Source: Agreia sp. Leaf210
Lineage (GTDB): Bacteria > Actinomycetota > Actinomycetes > Actinomycetales > Microbacteriaceae
Direction of reading: 5' to 3'
NCBI RefSeq assembly: GCF_001421485.1
Contig: NZ_LMKK01000001.1
Coordinates: forward strand, 625,717-689,716
DNA length: 64,000 nt
Shown: positions 1 to 8,295 of the stretch, one piece after another
Layout of the letters: each line of letters starts with the position of its first letter
How positions within the stretch are numbered: position 1 is the first letter of the stretch
Program-made: the position numbers and the translations under genes
Notes under the pieces: model-generated
What the model saw: the letters and a program-made list of their open reading frames with translations, nothing else
Told to the model about the DNA's origin: nothing
Databases searched by the model: none

Positions 1-635
1 TGCCCCAGCAGATCGGCGCTGTTCTTCTCGCACGAGGTAGCGAACTGTGCCGCCGAGGCCGTGTAGGCGTCGAGCCACTCCTGGGAGCCGCGCGCGCCGG
101 GAAGGATGTCGTAGAGGTACGCATCCATCTCTTTGTCGGTGAGGCAGCTGACCGCCGACGAGCGACCGACGCCGCGCGGGTCGAAACCGACCACGTCGTA
201 CTGAGCCTGCAACGCATCGCTGACCGCGAAGTCGAGGCTGTCTTTGACGAAGTCGTAGCCGGAGCCTCCGGGTCCTCCCGGGTTGACGAGCAGCGAGCCG
301 AGGCGTGCGCCCGGGCCACTGGCAGGATGCTTCACGAGCGCCAGGGAGACGTCCGACGCGGAGGGGTCCTTCCAATCGAGCGGGGCCTTCGCCTCAGCGC
401 ACTGCAGGCCGTCGCCGCAGTCCGTCCAGGTGAGCACCTGATCGTAGAACGGGCGCAGATCTGCATCGACGTCTTCGGCCGACGGGGTCGACTCGGCCAC
501 GGGCCTGTCGCTGCCACCGGACGAGCTGCGGTCGACGAACCACGTCGAGCAGCCGGACACGAGAACGGTGACCGCGAGAGCGGCCACGGCGAGGGAGGCG
601 AACCGTCGCCTGCGGCGCGGAGTGGTGGCGGTCAC
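1..635 (-). CDS. Secreted alpha/beta-hydrolase lipoprotein, tripeptidyl-aminopeptidase type (3' end cut off)
   Basis: About 211 residues are visible; the C-terminal part lies beyond the left edge. The start is a GTG at 635 that overlaps the holB stop by 4 bp (GTGA) and has GAAGGA upstream. The N-terminus is Arg-rich, followed by a hydrophobic segment and a lipobox (LVSGC, Cys29), so the protein should be an exported lipoprotein. Residues 118-126 read NPGGPGGSG, the oxyanion-region motif of actinobacterial SlpD/SlpE-like tripeptidyl aminopeptidases, and FDPRGVGRS follows about 25 residues later. The catalytic Ser (GxSYG region) is outside the window, so activity cannot be judged. It is the last visible gene of the topA-tmk-holB run and may be co-translated with holB. 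Confidence 0.85.
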   Translation of the reverse strand, partial: MTATTPRRRRRFASLAVAALAVTVLVSGCSTWFVDRSSSGGSDRPVAESTPSAEDVDADLRPFYDQVLTWTDCGDGLQCAEAKAPLDWKDPSASDVSLALVKHPASGPGARLGSLLVNPGGPGGSGYDFVKDSLDFAVSDALQAQYDVVGFDPRGVGRSSAVSCLTDKEMDAYLYDILPGARGSQEWLDAYTASAAQFATSCEKNSADLLG

Positions 636-1789
636 GGAGTTGTCCTTCGTTGGCGGGTTGCGGTGATGAGAGCGGCCTCGAGGGCGAGGGCAGGTGCGAC
701 GTTGGCGGCGATCCGCCGACGCGCGACGGCGAGCGCGTCGAGCACCGCAAGGGTGTCTGCGGGGTCGCTGCCTGCGGCGACCTCGTCGAGACGCTGCTGG
801 ATGGCGGAGTTGATGGTGGGCAGCCCAGAACCCAGCTGCACGAGGAGGATGTCTCGATAGAGCGACATGAGATCGACGAGGATGCGGTCGAGCCCGTCGC
901 GGAGACTTCGGGTGGCACGGCGCTTCTGATCGTCTTCGAGCGTCTTGATCTGCGAACGGAGCGCGGGTGGCACGGCCTGCCCAGACTCGACGCCCATGGA
1001 ACGCAGCGTGCTCTCACGCTCCTCCGCATCGCGCTCGAGAGTGATCGCCTTCGCGTCGTCGCCGGCGATCTCCATCAGGCGCGCGGCCGCGACGACGGCC
1101 TGCGGCACGTTCTGGATGCCCAGGGCGAGACTCAGCGTCTCGTCGCGACGGGCGCGCGCCTCGTCGTTCGTGGCGAGGCGGTGCGCCATGCCGATGTGGC
1201 TCTGCGCCTCTCGAGCAGCTCGCTCGGCAACCTGCGGATCGACGTTGTCGCGCCGTTCGATGAGCGCGGCGACCTCGTCGACGCGAGGCACCCGGAGGCG
1301 GACCGACCGGACACGCGAGCGGATGGTCGGGATGAGATCGGCCTCGCTGGGCGCACAGAGGATCCACACCGTGCGCTCCGGCGGTTCTTCGAGGGCCTTC
1401 AGCAGCACGTTGCTGGTGCGCTCGACCATGCGGTCGGCATCTTCGATGACCATCACCCGGTAGCGCCCGACCGACGGCGAGAACTGAGAACTCGAGACGA
1501 GTTTGCGTACCTCGTCGATCGAGATGATGACCCGCTCGGTGGTGAGCACCGCCAGGTCGGGATGGGTGCGAGCCTCGACCTGGCGCGTGGTGGCCGGGTC
1601 GCCGTCGGCTCCCTGCCTGCTGAGCAGAGCGGCCGCGAATGCATACGCCAGATTGGAACGCCCCGATCCGGGAGGACCGGTGATGAGCCAGGAGTGCGTC
1701 ATCGAATCGCCCGAGTTCGCGGGGTCTGCCGCGGCGCGGAAAATGGCGATCGCATCGTCCTGGCCGGTCAAGTCGTTCCACACGGTCAT
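632..1789 (-). CDS. holB: DNA polymerase III subunit delta'
   Basis: 385 residues, the usual size for the clamp-loader subunit delta', which works with DnaX and delta to load the beta clamp at replication forks. The AAA+ Walker A region reads GPPGSGRS at about residues 40-47, so the P-loop lysine is replaced by arginine. That fits delta', a stator subunit that usually does not hydrolyse ATP. The four-Cys zinc module found in many DnaX/delta' proteins is not visible after the P-loop. A Walker B-like segment (VMVIEDADRM) and the sensor region (LLKALEEPPERTVWIL) are clear. It lies 34 nt downstream of tmk and overlaps the next gene by 4 bp. Confidence 0.93.
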   Translation of the reverse strand: MTVWNDLTGQDDAIAIFRAAADPANSGDSMTHSWLITGPPGSGRSNLAYAFAAALLSRQGADGDPATTRQVEARTHPDLAVLTTERVIISIDEVRKLVSSSQFSPSVGRYRVMVIEDADRMVERTSNVLLKALEEPPERTVWILCAPSEADLIPTIRSRVRSVRLRVPRVDEVAALIERRDNVDPQVAERAAREAQSHIGMAHRLATNDEARARRDETLSLALGIQNVPQAVVAAARLMEIAGDDAKAITLERDAEERESTLRSMGVESGQAVPPALRSQIKTLEDDQKRRATRSLRDGLDRILVDLMSLYRDILLVQLGSGLPTINSAIQQRLDEVAAGSDPADTLAVLDALAVARRRIAANVAPALALEAALITATRQRRTTP

Positions 1790-1823
1790 AGAGACAACCT
1801 ACCTGGAGCCGGTGACAGCGACC

Positions 1824-2477
1824 TCAGGGCGCGTCCGTCCCCGACGACTCGACGGCGAGAAGCGGCTCCACGGCGGCGCGGATCTGCGCGGCGAGCGTCT
1901 CGGGGGGCTGCGACGCGTCGAGAACGAGGAATCGCTCGGGCTCGGCTCTCGCAAGCGCGAGGAAGGCGGCGCGAACTCTGGCGTGGAACTCGCTCTTCTC
2001 GTTCTCGAGTCGATCGAACCGTGTGCGCGATCCGTCGAGCCGCGTGCGTGCCTCGACTTCGTCGAGATCCAGCAGGATCGTGAGGTCGGGCAGCAGGCCC
2101 TCGGCCGCCCAGAGCGACAGGCTCCTGATCTCGTGCGAGTCGAGTACACGACCCGCTCCCTGGTAGGCGACCGAGGAGTCGAGGTACCTGTCCTGGATGA
2201 CGATCTCACCGCGCTCGAGTGCCGGTCGCACCTTCGTGCTGATGTGATGCGCCCGGTCTGCCGCGTAGAGAAGCGCCTCGGCCCGTGGGCTGATGTGCCC
2301 GCGACTGTGCAGCACGATCTCCCTCACCTCCGTGCCGAAGTCCGTTCCGCCCGGCTCCCGGGTGCGCAGCACCGTTCGGTGCTGATGGTCGAGCCACTGC
2401 TCGAGGAGCGCGGCCTGGGTGGATTTGCCCGAGCCGTCGCCGCCCTCGAGGGTGATGAAGAGTCCGCGTGCGGTCAC
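1824..2477 (-). CDS. tmk: Thymidylate kinase (dTMP kinase)
   Basis: 217 residues. It phosphorylates dTMP to dTDP in dTTP synthesis. The N-terminal P-loop EGGDGSGKST (about residues 11-20) is intact, the DRY motif with its substrate-binding context (DRYLDSSVAYQG) is present near residue 95, and a LID-like Arg-containing segment follows LLDLDEVEARTRLDG. The ATG overlaps the topA stop codon by 4 bp (ATGA), so translation is probably coupled to topA. holB follows on the same strand, giving a replication-centred operon topA-tmk-holB. This order is common in actinomycetes. Confidence 0.95.
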   Translation of the reverse strand: MTARGLFITLEGGDGSGKSTQAALLEQWLDHQHRTVLRTREPGGTDFGTEVREIVLHSRGHISPRAEALLYAADRAHHISTKVRPALERGEIVIQDRYLDSSVAYQGAGRVLDSHEIRSLSLWAAEGLLPDLTILLDLDEVEARTRLDGSRTRFDRLENEKSEFHARVRAAFLALARAEPERFLVLDASQPPETLAAQIRAAVEPLLAVESSGTDAP

Positions 2478-5395
2478 GTCGTGGGAGCGGATTTCGTCGC
2501 GGCGGGCTTCTTCGCAGCCGTCGTCTTGCGCACGGCAGGCTTCTTGGCCGTCGCCGACTCGTCTCCAGCGGCAGAGGCCTTCGCGACGGGGGCCTTCTTC
2601 ACCGCAGGCTTCTTGGCCGCAGGCTTCTTCGCAGGAGCCTTCTTGGCCGGCGCTTTCTTGGCTGCCGTCTTGCGCGGGACAGCCGGCCCCTTCGCGCGCT
2701 TGTCCGCCAGAAGCTGCACGGCTCGCTCGAAGTCGACCTCCTCGACGGTCTCCCCCTTCGGAATGGTCGCGTTCGTCACACCGTCGGTGACGTAAGCGCC
2801 GAAACGGCCGTCCTTGATGCGGATGGGCTTGCCGCTCTCGGGGTCGGCCTCGAACTCCTTGAGCGCAGACGAGGCGCGCCGCGCCCCGTACTTCGGCTGT
2901 GCGAACAGTTCGAGTGCGCCCGGCAGGTCGATCTCGAAGATCAGATCTTCGCTGGTGATCGAGCGGGTGTCGGTGCCCTTCTTGAGGTACGGGCCGAACT
3001 TGCCGTTCTGCGCGGTGATCGGCTCACCCGATTCCGGGTCGTCGCCGACGACGCGGGGGAGGTCGAGGAGACGGAGGGCCGTCTCGATGTCGATCGTCGC
3101 CAGGTCCATCGACTTGAACAGAGACGCCGTGCGCGGCTTGGGAGCCGTGCTCTTCTTCGCTGCGGGCTTGCGAGCGGGCGCCTTCTTGGTCGTTCCATCC
3201 GCGACGACGGCCGGCGCCGGTTCTGCTGCGGCCACCTCGGCGGGCGTCTCGGGCTCAGGATCGACCTCGGTGACGTACGGCCCGAATCTGCCGTCTTTCG
3301 CGACGACGTTCTTACCTGTCTCGGGGTTCACACCGATGACCCGGTCGACGACCACAGGAGCGTCGATGAGCTCGCGGGCTTTCTCTTCGGTCAGCTCGTC
3401 GGGGGCGAGATCGGCAGGAATATTGACCCTGCGTGGCACGGCATCGTCTGCCGCGCCTTCTTCGCGCACCTCGAGATAGGGGCCGTACTTGCCGATGCGA
3501 AGCGTGATGTCCGACGCGATGACCACGGAGTTGACCGTGCGTGCGTCGATGTCGCCGAGGTTGTCGATGACATTACGCAAGCCACGGTGACCCTCGTTGC
3601 CGAAGTAGAACCCGTTCAGCCAGTCGACGCGGTCTTCCTCTCCCCCGGCGATGCGGTCGAGGTCGTTCTCGAGCGTCGCGGTGAAGTCGTAGTTCACCAG
3701 GTCGCCGAAGTAGTCCTCGAGAAGCCGCACGACCGAGAACGCGATCCAGCTGGGTACGAGCGCCTGGCCGCGGGGCGAGACATAACCTCGGTCGATGATG
3801 GTCGAGATGATCGACGCGTAGGTCGACGGGCGGCCGATGCCGAGCTCGTCGAGCGTCTTCACCAGGCTCGCTTCTGTGTAGCGGGGCGGCGGCGAGGTCT
3901 CGTGACCCGCCGCATCGACGGACACGGCTCGAAGCGACTGGCCCTCTGTCAACGGCGGGAGCTTTGCCTCGGCGGGCTCGGCGGGGCCGTTGCGGTCCTC
4001 GTCCTGGCCCTCTTCGTAGGCGTGAAGGAAGCCGCGGAAGGTGATGACGGTGCCGCTCGCAGTGAACTCGGCGAGCGCCGGCTCGGTCATTCCCTCGACG
4101 CCCGTCGGCCCGGCAGCGATGGTGACGGATGCCGTCACACCTTTCGCGTCGGCCATCTGCGATGCGACGGTGCGCTTCCAGATCAGGTCGTAGAGCTTGA
4201 AGTCGTTGCCGCGGAGGGTGGACGCCAGCTGCGTCGGGGTGCGGAACGTCTCACCGGCGGGGCGGATAGCCTCGTGGGCTTCCTGGGCGTTCTTGCTCTT
4301 TCCGGCGTAGAGGCGTGGCTTGTCGGGAACGGTCTCCGCTCCGTACAGCGACTTGGCCTGCGACCGGGCTGCGTTGAGCGCCTGCTGCGACAGCGACGGG
4401 GAGTCGGTCCGCATATAGGTGATGTACCCGTTCTCGTACAGCGACTGGGCGACGCTCATCGTCTGCCGTGCCGAGAACCGGAGCTTGCGCGAGGCCTCCT
4501 GCTGCAGCGTCGACGTGGTGAACGGCGCGGCCGGTCGACGGGTATAGGGCTTGGAGTCGACAGACGAGACGACGATGTTCACACCGGGGGCGGCCAGCGC
4601 CGCGGCGAGCGCCTTCGCTCCGGCCTCGTCGAGGGCCGTGGCCTTCGACTTGAGCTTGCCGTTCTCGTCGAAGTCGCGGCCTGAGGCGACGCGTTCTCCG
4701 TTGATGCGCGCCAGTCGCGACTCGAACCCCTCGGACTTCGACAGCTCGTCGAGCTCAGGAGAGAGGTGTGCGGTCAGATCCCAGTAGCCGGCGGCCGTGA
4801 ACGCGAGTCGCTCGCGCTCGCGCTCGACGACGAGCCTGGTCGCAGCGGACTGTACCCGACCGGCGGAGAGGCCGGGACCGATCTTGCGCCAGAGCACCGG
4901 CGAGACCTCGTAGCCGTAGAGACGGTCGAGAATGCGCCGGGTCTCTTGAGCATCGACGAGTGCGCCGTCGATCTGGCGGGTGTTGTCGCGCGCCTTCTCG
5001 ATGGCCTCGCGGGTGATCTCGTGGAACACCATGCGGTGCACTGGAACCTTGGGCTTCAGCACCTCGAGCAGGTGCCACGCGATGGCTTCTCCCTCGCGGT
5101 CCTCATCAGTTGCGAGATAGAGCTCGCTGGCGCCGGCCAGGGCTTTCTTCAGTTCGGCGACCGTCTTCTTCTTGGCGTCGCTCACCACGTAGTACGGCGC
5201 AAAGCCCTTTTCGACGTCGACCGAGAACTTGCCGAGCGACCCGGTCTTGAGCTCGGCAGGAAGGTTCTTGGGCTCGATGAGGTCGCGGATGTGACCGACA
5301 GATGCCTGCACCTCGAAACCGTCGCCGAGGTACTGGGCGATGGACTTGACCTTGGTCGGTGACTCGACGATCACGAGCTTTTTCGGGCCTGGCAC
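2474..5395 (-). CDS. topA: DNA topoisomerase I
   Basis: 973 residues from the chosen GTG at 5395, which has AGGAG 4 nt upstream; an in-frame start 36 nt further upstream would add a poorly supported 12-residue extension. Type IA topoisomerase that relaxes negative supercoils. The TOPRIM domain opens the protein (KLVIVESPTKVKSIA), the catalytic tyrosine is in YITYMRTDS (Tyr327), and several C-terminal topoisomerase repeats (GRFGAYVTDG type) follow. As in other actinobacterial TopA proteins, zinc-finger Cys motifs are absent and the last 70 or so residues are a Lys/Ala/Pro-rich tail (repeated AAKKAPAKK), thought to aid DNA binding and processivity. Confidence 0.96.
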   Translation of the reverse strand: MPGPKKLVIVESPTKVKSIAQYLGDGFEVQASVGHIRDLIEPKNLPAELKTGSLGKFSVDVEKGFAPYYVVSDAKKKTVAELKKALAGASELYLATDEDREGEAIAWHLLEVLKPKVPVHRMVFHEITREAIEKARDNTRQIDGALVDAQETRRILDRLYGYEVSPVLWRKIGPGLSAGRVQSAATRLVVERERERLAFTAAGYWDLTAHLSPELDELSKSEGFESRLARINGERVASGRDFDENGKLKSKATALDEAGAKALAAALAAPGVNIVVSSVDSKPYTRRPAAPFTTSTLQQEASRKLRFSARQTMSVAQSLYENGYITYMRTDSPSLSQQALNAARSQAKSLYGAETVPDKPRLYAGKSKNAQEAHEAIRPAGETFRTPTQLASTLRGNDFKLYDLIWKRTVASQMADAKGVTASVTIAAGPTGVEGMTEPALAEFTASGTVITFRGFLHAYEEGQDEDRNGPAEPAEAKLPPLTEGQSLRAVSVDAAGHETSPPPRYTEASLVKTLDELGIGRPSTYASIISTIIDRGYVSPRGQALVPSWIAFSVVRLLEDYFGDLVNYDFTATLENDLDRIAGGEEDRVDWLNGFYFGNEGHRGLRNVIDNLGDIDARTVNSVVIASDITLRIGKYGPYLEVREEGAADDAVPRRVNIPADLAPDELTEEKARELIDAPVVVDRVIGVNPETGKNVVAKDGRFGPYVTEVDPEPETPAEVAAAEPAPAVVADGTTKKAPARKPAAKKSTAPKPRTASLFKSMDLATIDIETALRLLDLPRVVGDDPESGEPITAQNGKFGPYLKKGTDTRSITSEDLIFEIDLPGALELFAQPKYGARRASSALKEFEADPESGKPIRIKDGRFGAYVTDGVTNATIPKGETVEEVDFERAVQLLADKRAKGPAVPRKTAAKKAPAKKAPAKKPAAKKPAVKKAPVAKASAAGDESATAKKPAVRKTTAAKKPAATKSAPTT

Positions 5396-5618
5396 TGTGC
5401 TCCTCAGCAGGAATAAAGAGAATCGAACCACTCACGATAATCTCGGGTAAGCGTCTTCGACGGGGTTCGACGGGCACTGATGGCCCATCTGCCACACCAT
5501 ACACACCTCTTTACCCTCATTGCCTAATTGCCTAAGCGGCGGGCAAGCGGCGGTGACCCCTTGCGCATATCGCCCGGGTGAGGAAGATGGAAAGCGACCT
5601 CAAAGGAGAGGATGCGAA

Positions 5619-5861
5619 ATGACAACGACAGAATTCGGAAGTTACACCGCCAAACTCACGGACGGGCCACTCGAAGGACGCACCGTTCGAACGGAGTTCA
5701 CCCAGGCGGGTGAACCATTGGCGCAACTCGAGATCCCGGCGGGAACGACGAAACGCTACGTCTATCTGCGCGGCAGCGGTGTGGAGTACAACGGCGAGGG
5801 CGACAATGCCCGGCTGCCGTCGGCCGTCGACTACCGCTTCATCGAGTCGCGGCTGGGCTGA
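5619..5861 (+). CDS. Small protein of unknown function (80 aa)
   Basis: Starts at an ATG with a strong AAGGAGAGG Shine-Dalgarno site at 5603-5611, seven nt upstream; longer in-frame starts lack such a site. The 80-residue product has no signal peptide or membrane segment. It alternates charged and hydrophobic residues in a way that suggests a small beta-rich soluble domain (for example YVYLRGSGVEYNGEG near the middle). I do not recognise a family. It stands alone between topA and the Tad operon, on the opposite strand to both, and ends 11 bp from the convergent end of the VanY-fusion gene. Confidence 0.7.
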   Translation: MTTTEFGSYTAKLTDGPLEGRTVRTEFTQAGEPLAQLEIPAGTTKRYVYLRGSGVEYNGEGDNARLPSAVDYRFIESRLG

Positions 5862-5872
5862 CGGGCGGAGTA

Positions 5873-6631
5873 TCACCCCGCGTAATCCCAGTGCCACGGC
5901 TCGTCGGGATCTGTGAGCGGTTCGAACCCGAACTGCGCAGCGTTCTCGACGAGCCAGGCATGCGGTGAGGCTCCCCGCACGACGGGTGGATTGACGAAGT
6001 CGATGGCGATGGCCAGCCCGTGGTTCGAGGTGCCGGGAATGGCCGCACGGGGCCATCCGTACTCGTTGAAGACCCGCTGCTGACCGGCGAGATCGCGATA
6101 GCCCTCGTCGACAGGAAGGTAGTCGCCTGTCTGCGCGTGATATGCGTCGAGCATCTGCAGAAGTGCGGATGCCGCATCGGGGCGCAGGTAGACGGGCGGA
6201 TCGGCACGGACGCCCGGATACGAGATGACCACGAGGTCTTCGAGCGGAATCGCTCCGTTCACCCCCGACGCGTGGGGAGCCGGCCGAGGAACCGCCGCCC
6301 TGGCTGTGACGGAGAACGTCGTCGCGAGGATCTCCTGCCCGACGGTGACGGTCGCTTCACCGCCCACCACATCGCAGCTCAGCAGTGTGGTCTTGTTGAG
6401 CATCGCGGCCTCGGCCGCGACGGCGCACGACTCGTCAGCCGACCGCGCCGACGCCGATTCGGCCGCGGCGATCGCGGCCGAATCCGCTGCGGCATTCGCC
6501 CTGGCCTTGGCGGGCATCACGGAGAAGAGCGACAGGGCGAGCAGGGAGAAGGTCAGCGTTCCGGCGGCGACCATCAGCGCCAGCGTTCCTCCCGCACCGT
6601 GGTCACCGGCGAGTCGTCGACGGAGAGTCAT
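5873..6631 (-). CDS. TadE/TadG-like pseudopilin region fused to VanY-type D-Ala-D-Ala carboxypeptidase
   Basis: 252 residues. The N-terminal 110 residues look like the last gene of actinobacterial Tad loci (Rv3654c type): short basic start, GAGGTLALMVAAG, one membrane helix, an Ala-rich ARANAAADSAAIAAAESA stretch, and two Cys residues (69 and 86). The C-terminal half matches VanY/D-alanyl-D-alanine carboxypeptidases: the SNHGLAIAID motif supplies His204 and Asp211 and DEPWHWDY supplies Glu244 and His247, the expected zinc ligands and catalytic residues. The enzyme half should lie outside the membrane and trim peptidoglycan stem peptides. Its ATG overlaps the tadE stop by 4 bp, so it is the last gene of the operon. 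The fusion runs in one uninterrupted frame. Confidence 0.85.
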   Translation of the reverse strand: MTLRRRLAGDHGAGGTLALMVAAGTLTFSLLALSLFSVMPAKARANAAADSAAIAAAESASARSADESCAVAAEAAMLNKTTLLSCDVVGGEATVTVGQEILATTFSVTARAAVPRPAPHASGVNGAIPLEDLVVISYPGVRADPPVYLRPDAASALLQMLDAYHAQTGDYLPVDEGYRDLAGQQRVFNEYGWPRAAIPGTSNHGLAIAIDFVNPPVVRGASPHAWLVENAAQFGFEPLTDPDEPWHWDYAG

Positions 6632-7017
6632 TGTCCGCCTCCCAACGCGCAGGTACTCGACGACACCGGAATCGCTGCGAGCGCGAACGGGCCGGCCGCC
6701 GCCGCCACGGTGACCGTCGCGCAGACGAATCGCCCGTCGACGCTCGACGTGAGAACCGCGCCATCGCCGAGGAGCTTCGCGACCGTTTCGGTTGCACCCG
6801 AGTCGTCGCCGCGGCCGAGCAGTCGGGCCGCCGATGACGCCGCATCGGCGACCCGCATCTGTTGCACGATGAGCTGAAACCCTCCGAGCACGGCCGCGAC
6901 GATGACGAGGACTGCCGGCAGCACGGTGACGAACTCCATGGTGACGCTGCCGCCGTCGGCACGGAGGGCACGGAAGACAGGGAACATGCCGAGCATGCGC
7001 CCCCGGATCTGCTGCAT
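6628..7017 (-). CDS. TadE-like minor pseudopilin
   Basis: 129 residues. A short cytoplasmic N-terminus leads to DGGSVTMEFVTVLP (about residues 21-34), the prepilin-like motif with the conserved Glu at position +5, then one hydrophobic helix and a small extracellular domain with two Cys residues. TadE proteins are thought to be processed by a prepilin peptidase and to help assemble or stabilise Flp pili. The gene sits 13 bp after the Flp pilin gene and overlaps the VanY-fusion gene by 4 bp, so the three are probably co-transcribed. Confidence 0.88.
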   Translation of the reverse strand: MQQIRGRMLGMFPVFRALRADGGSVTMEFVTVLPAVLVIVAAVLGGFQLIVQQMRVADAASSAARLLGRGDDSGATETVAKLLGDGAVLTSSVDGRFVCATVTVAAAAGPFALAAIPVSSSTCALGGGQ

Positions 7018-7030
7018 CGCGCTGCCTCGC

Positions 7031-7261
7031 CTATCCGGCGACGCTCAGCGCTGTGCGCACGAGATCCATGAGGATCTGCTTGACCGCATCGCCGCGCAGC
7101 AGCATGACGAGGACGCCGGCCAGACTCACCGCCGCCATGGTGGCGACGACATACTCGGCCGTCGCGGCTCCCTCGTCGTCGGCGAGCGCACGCATGGCGC
7201 GCCCGTGAGTCTCGGTCGGCCTCGCCGGTAGCGGGAAGGTCGTGTTCTGGTCGCTCATCAT
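7031..7261 (-). CDS. Flp-type pilin, DUF4244 family
   Basis: 76 residues. The diagnostic segment is DDEGAATAEYVVATMAA, a prepilin cleavage region followed by a single hydrophobic helix ending in VRTALSVAG, typical of DUF4244 actinobacterial Flp pilins. Cleavage is expected after the Gly in DEG, leaving a mature pilin of about 45 residues with Glu at +5. It would be the main filament subunit of the Tad pilus. A gap of about 98 bp separates it from the upstream TadB/C gene, long enough for its own promoter or a processing site. AGAGAG lies before the start. Confidence 0.9.
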   Translation of the reverse strand: MMSDQNTTFPLPARPTETHGRAMRALADDEGAATAEYVVATMAAVSLAGVLVMLLRGDAVKQILMDLVRTALSVAG

Positions 7262-7359
7262 TGCTCGCTCTCTTTCGGTTTCGGCACGAGTGGGGTGGGG
7301 GGCTCCAGCCTCGCCGCGGAGGTCGGCGACTTAGGCGACCGGGATCGATCTGTGCGGGC

Positions 7360-8295
7360 TCACGAGAGTTCGACCACGGTGGAGGAGAAGATGGCGATCA
7401 TCATCGGAGCGACGCCGAGCAGCATGAATGCTGGGAGCACGCAGACACCGAGGGGAATCATGAGTGTGGTGCCGAGAGCCGCCGCGCGCGACTGTGCTCG
7501 GCTCGTCGCCTCGCGACCGATCTGCCTGGCCTCGCTCTGCAGCAGCTCGGCCGCCGGAACCCCCGCCGCGCGGGACAGTTCGAGCACCCGGTCGATGCGA
7601 TGGGCATCGTCTGACTCGCCGAGATCGTGCCGAGTCAGCGCCTCGGTTGCGAGGTCGCGGGCCCGTGCCAGCGATCCCCCGCCCGCGAGCCCGATGGCCA
7701 CCAGTTGGGCGGTCAGGCCCGGTGACGATTCGGCCGGTCTCGCTCGGGCCACGAGCCTGGATGTCCACCGCGCGGCAGCCACCGTCAGCAGCGCTCCGGC
7801 GACGAGGCAGCCGACGCCCAGAGGGGTGCCGAACAGCACGCCGATCGTGTCGAAGCCCAGAAGGGCTCCGAACAGCAGCCCGAGCACGGGCATCACGCCG
7901 ACGAATCGCGCTGTGGATCGAGGGCCAGCGAGGGCGGCATCGACGTCACGATGCAGCTGCCCGAGTTGACGAAGGGTGTCGGCGGTCTCACGCAGGCTCG
8001 ACGCAAGGGGAGCCCCGCTCTCGTTGGCGACGAACCACGACGCGGCGACCGCTCGCCACGCGGAACCGGCCTGCGCTGCCTCGGTGGACGACGCCGCACT
8101 CATGATCGCCTCGGGAATCGAGCCGCCGGCGGCGACAGATCGGGCGACGGCACCGACGATCTGGTCTGACGGGTCGCCCGCGTCGCGCAGATAGCTCCAC
8201 GCATTCGTGGGCGCCACACCGGCACCGAGCATCACCGCGAGCCGTTGCACCACCGATGCGACGGCCTCGACGGACAGAGCATCTGCCGCCCTCAC
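7360..8295 (-). CDS. Tad secretion membrane platform protein (TadB/TadC-like, both T2SF regions in one chain)
   Basis: 311 residues from a GTG at 8295 that overlaps the tadA stop (GTGA), with GAGG 7 nt upstream. The first half has a type II secretion F-type helical domain (VQRLAVMLGAGVAP) followed by two or three hydrophobic segments around residues 150-200. The second half has another cytoplasmic helical region (DRVLELSRAAGVPAAELL) and a final pair of membrane helices. This looks like compact TadB and TadC domains in a single polypeptide, since only one such gene lies between tadA and the pilin. It should form the inner-membrane base on which TadA acts. The coding frame stays open far upstream of the start, inside tadA, but that part is a shadow. 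Confidence 0.83.
   Translation of the reverse strand: MRAADALSVEAVASVVQRLAVMLGAGVAPTNAWSYLRDAGDPSDQIVGAVARSVAAGGSIPEAIMSAASSTEAAQAGSAWRAVAASWFVANESGAPLASSLRETADTLRQLGQLHRDVDAALAGPRSTARFVGVMPVLGLLFGALLGFDTIGVLFGTPLGVGCLVAGALLTVAAARWTSRLVARARPAESSPGLTAQLVAIGLAGGGSLARARDLATEALTRHDLGESDDAHRIDRVLELSRAAGVPAAELLQSEARQIGREATSRAQSRAAALGTTLMIPLGVCVLPAFMLLGVAPMMIAIFSSTVVELS

Noticed and set aside
2468-4684. Long open frame (over 700 codons) on the plus strand across topA
   Set aside because: It is antisense to topA, Arg/Leu/Gly-rich without family motifs, and explained by the GC bias at third codon positions.
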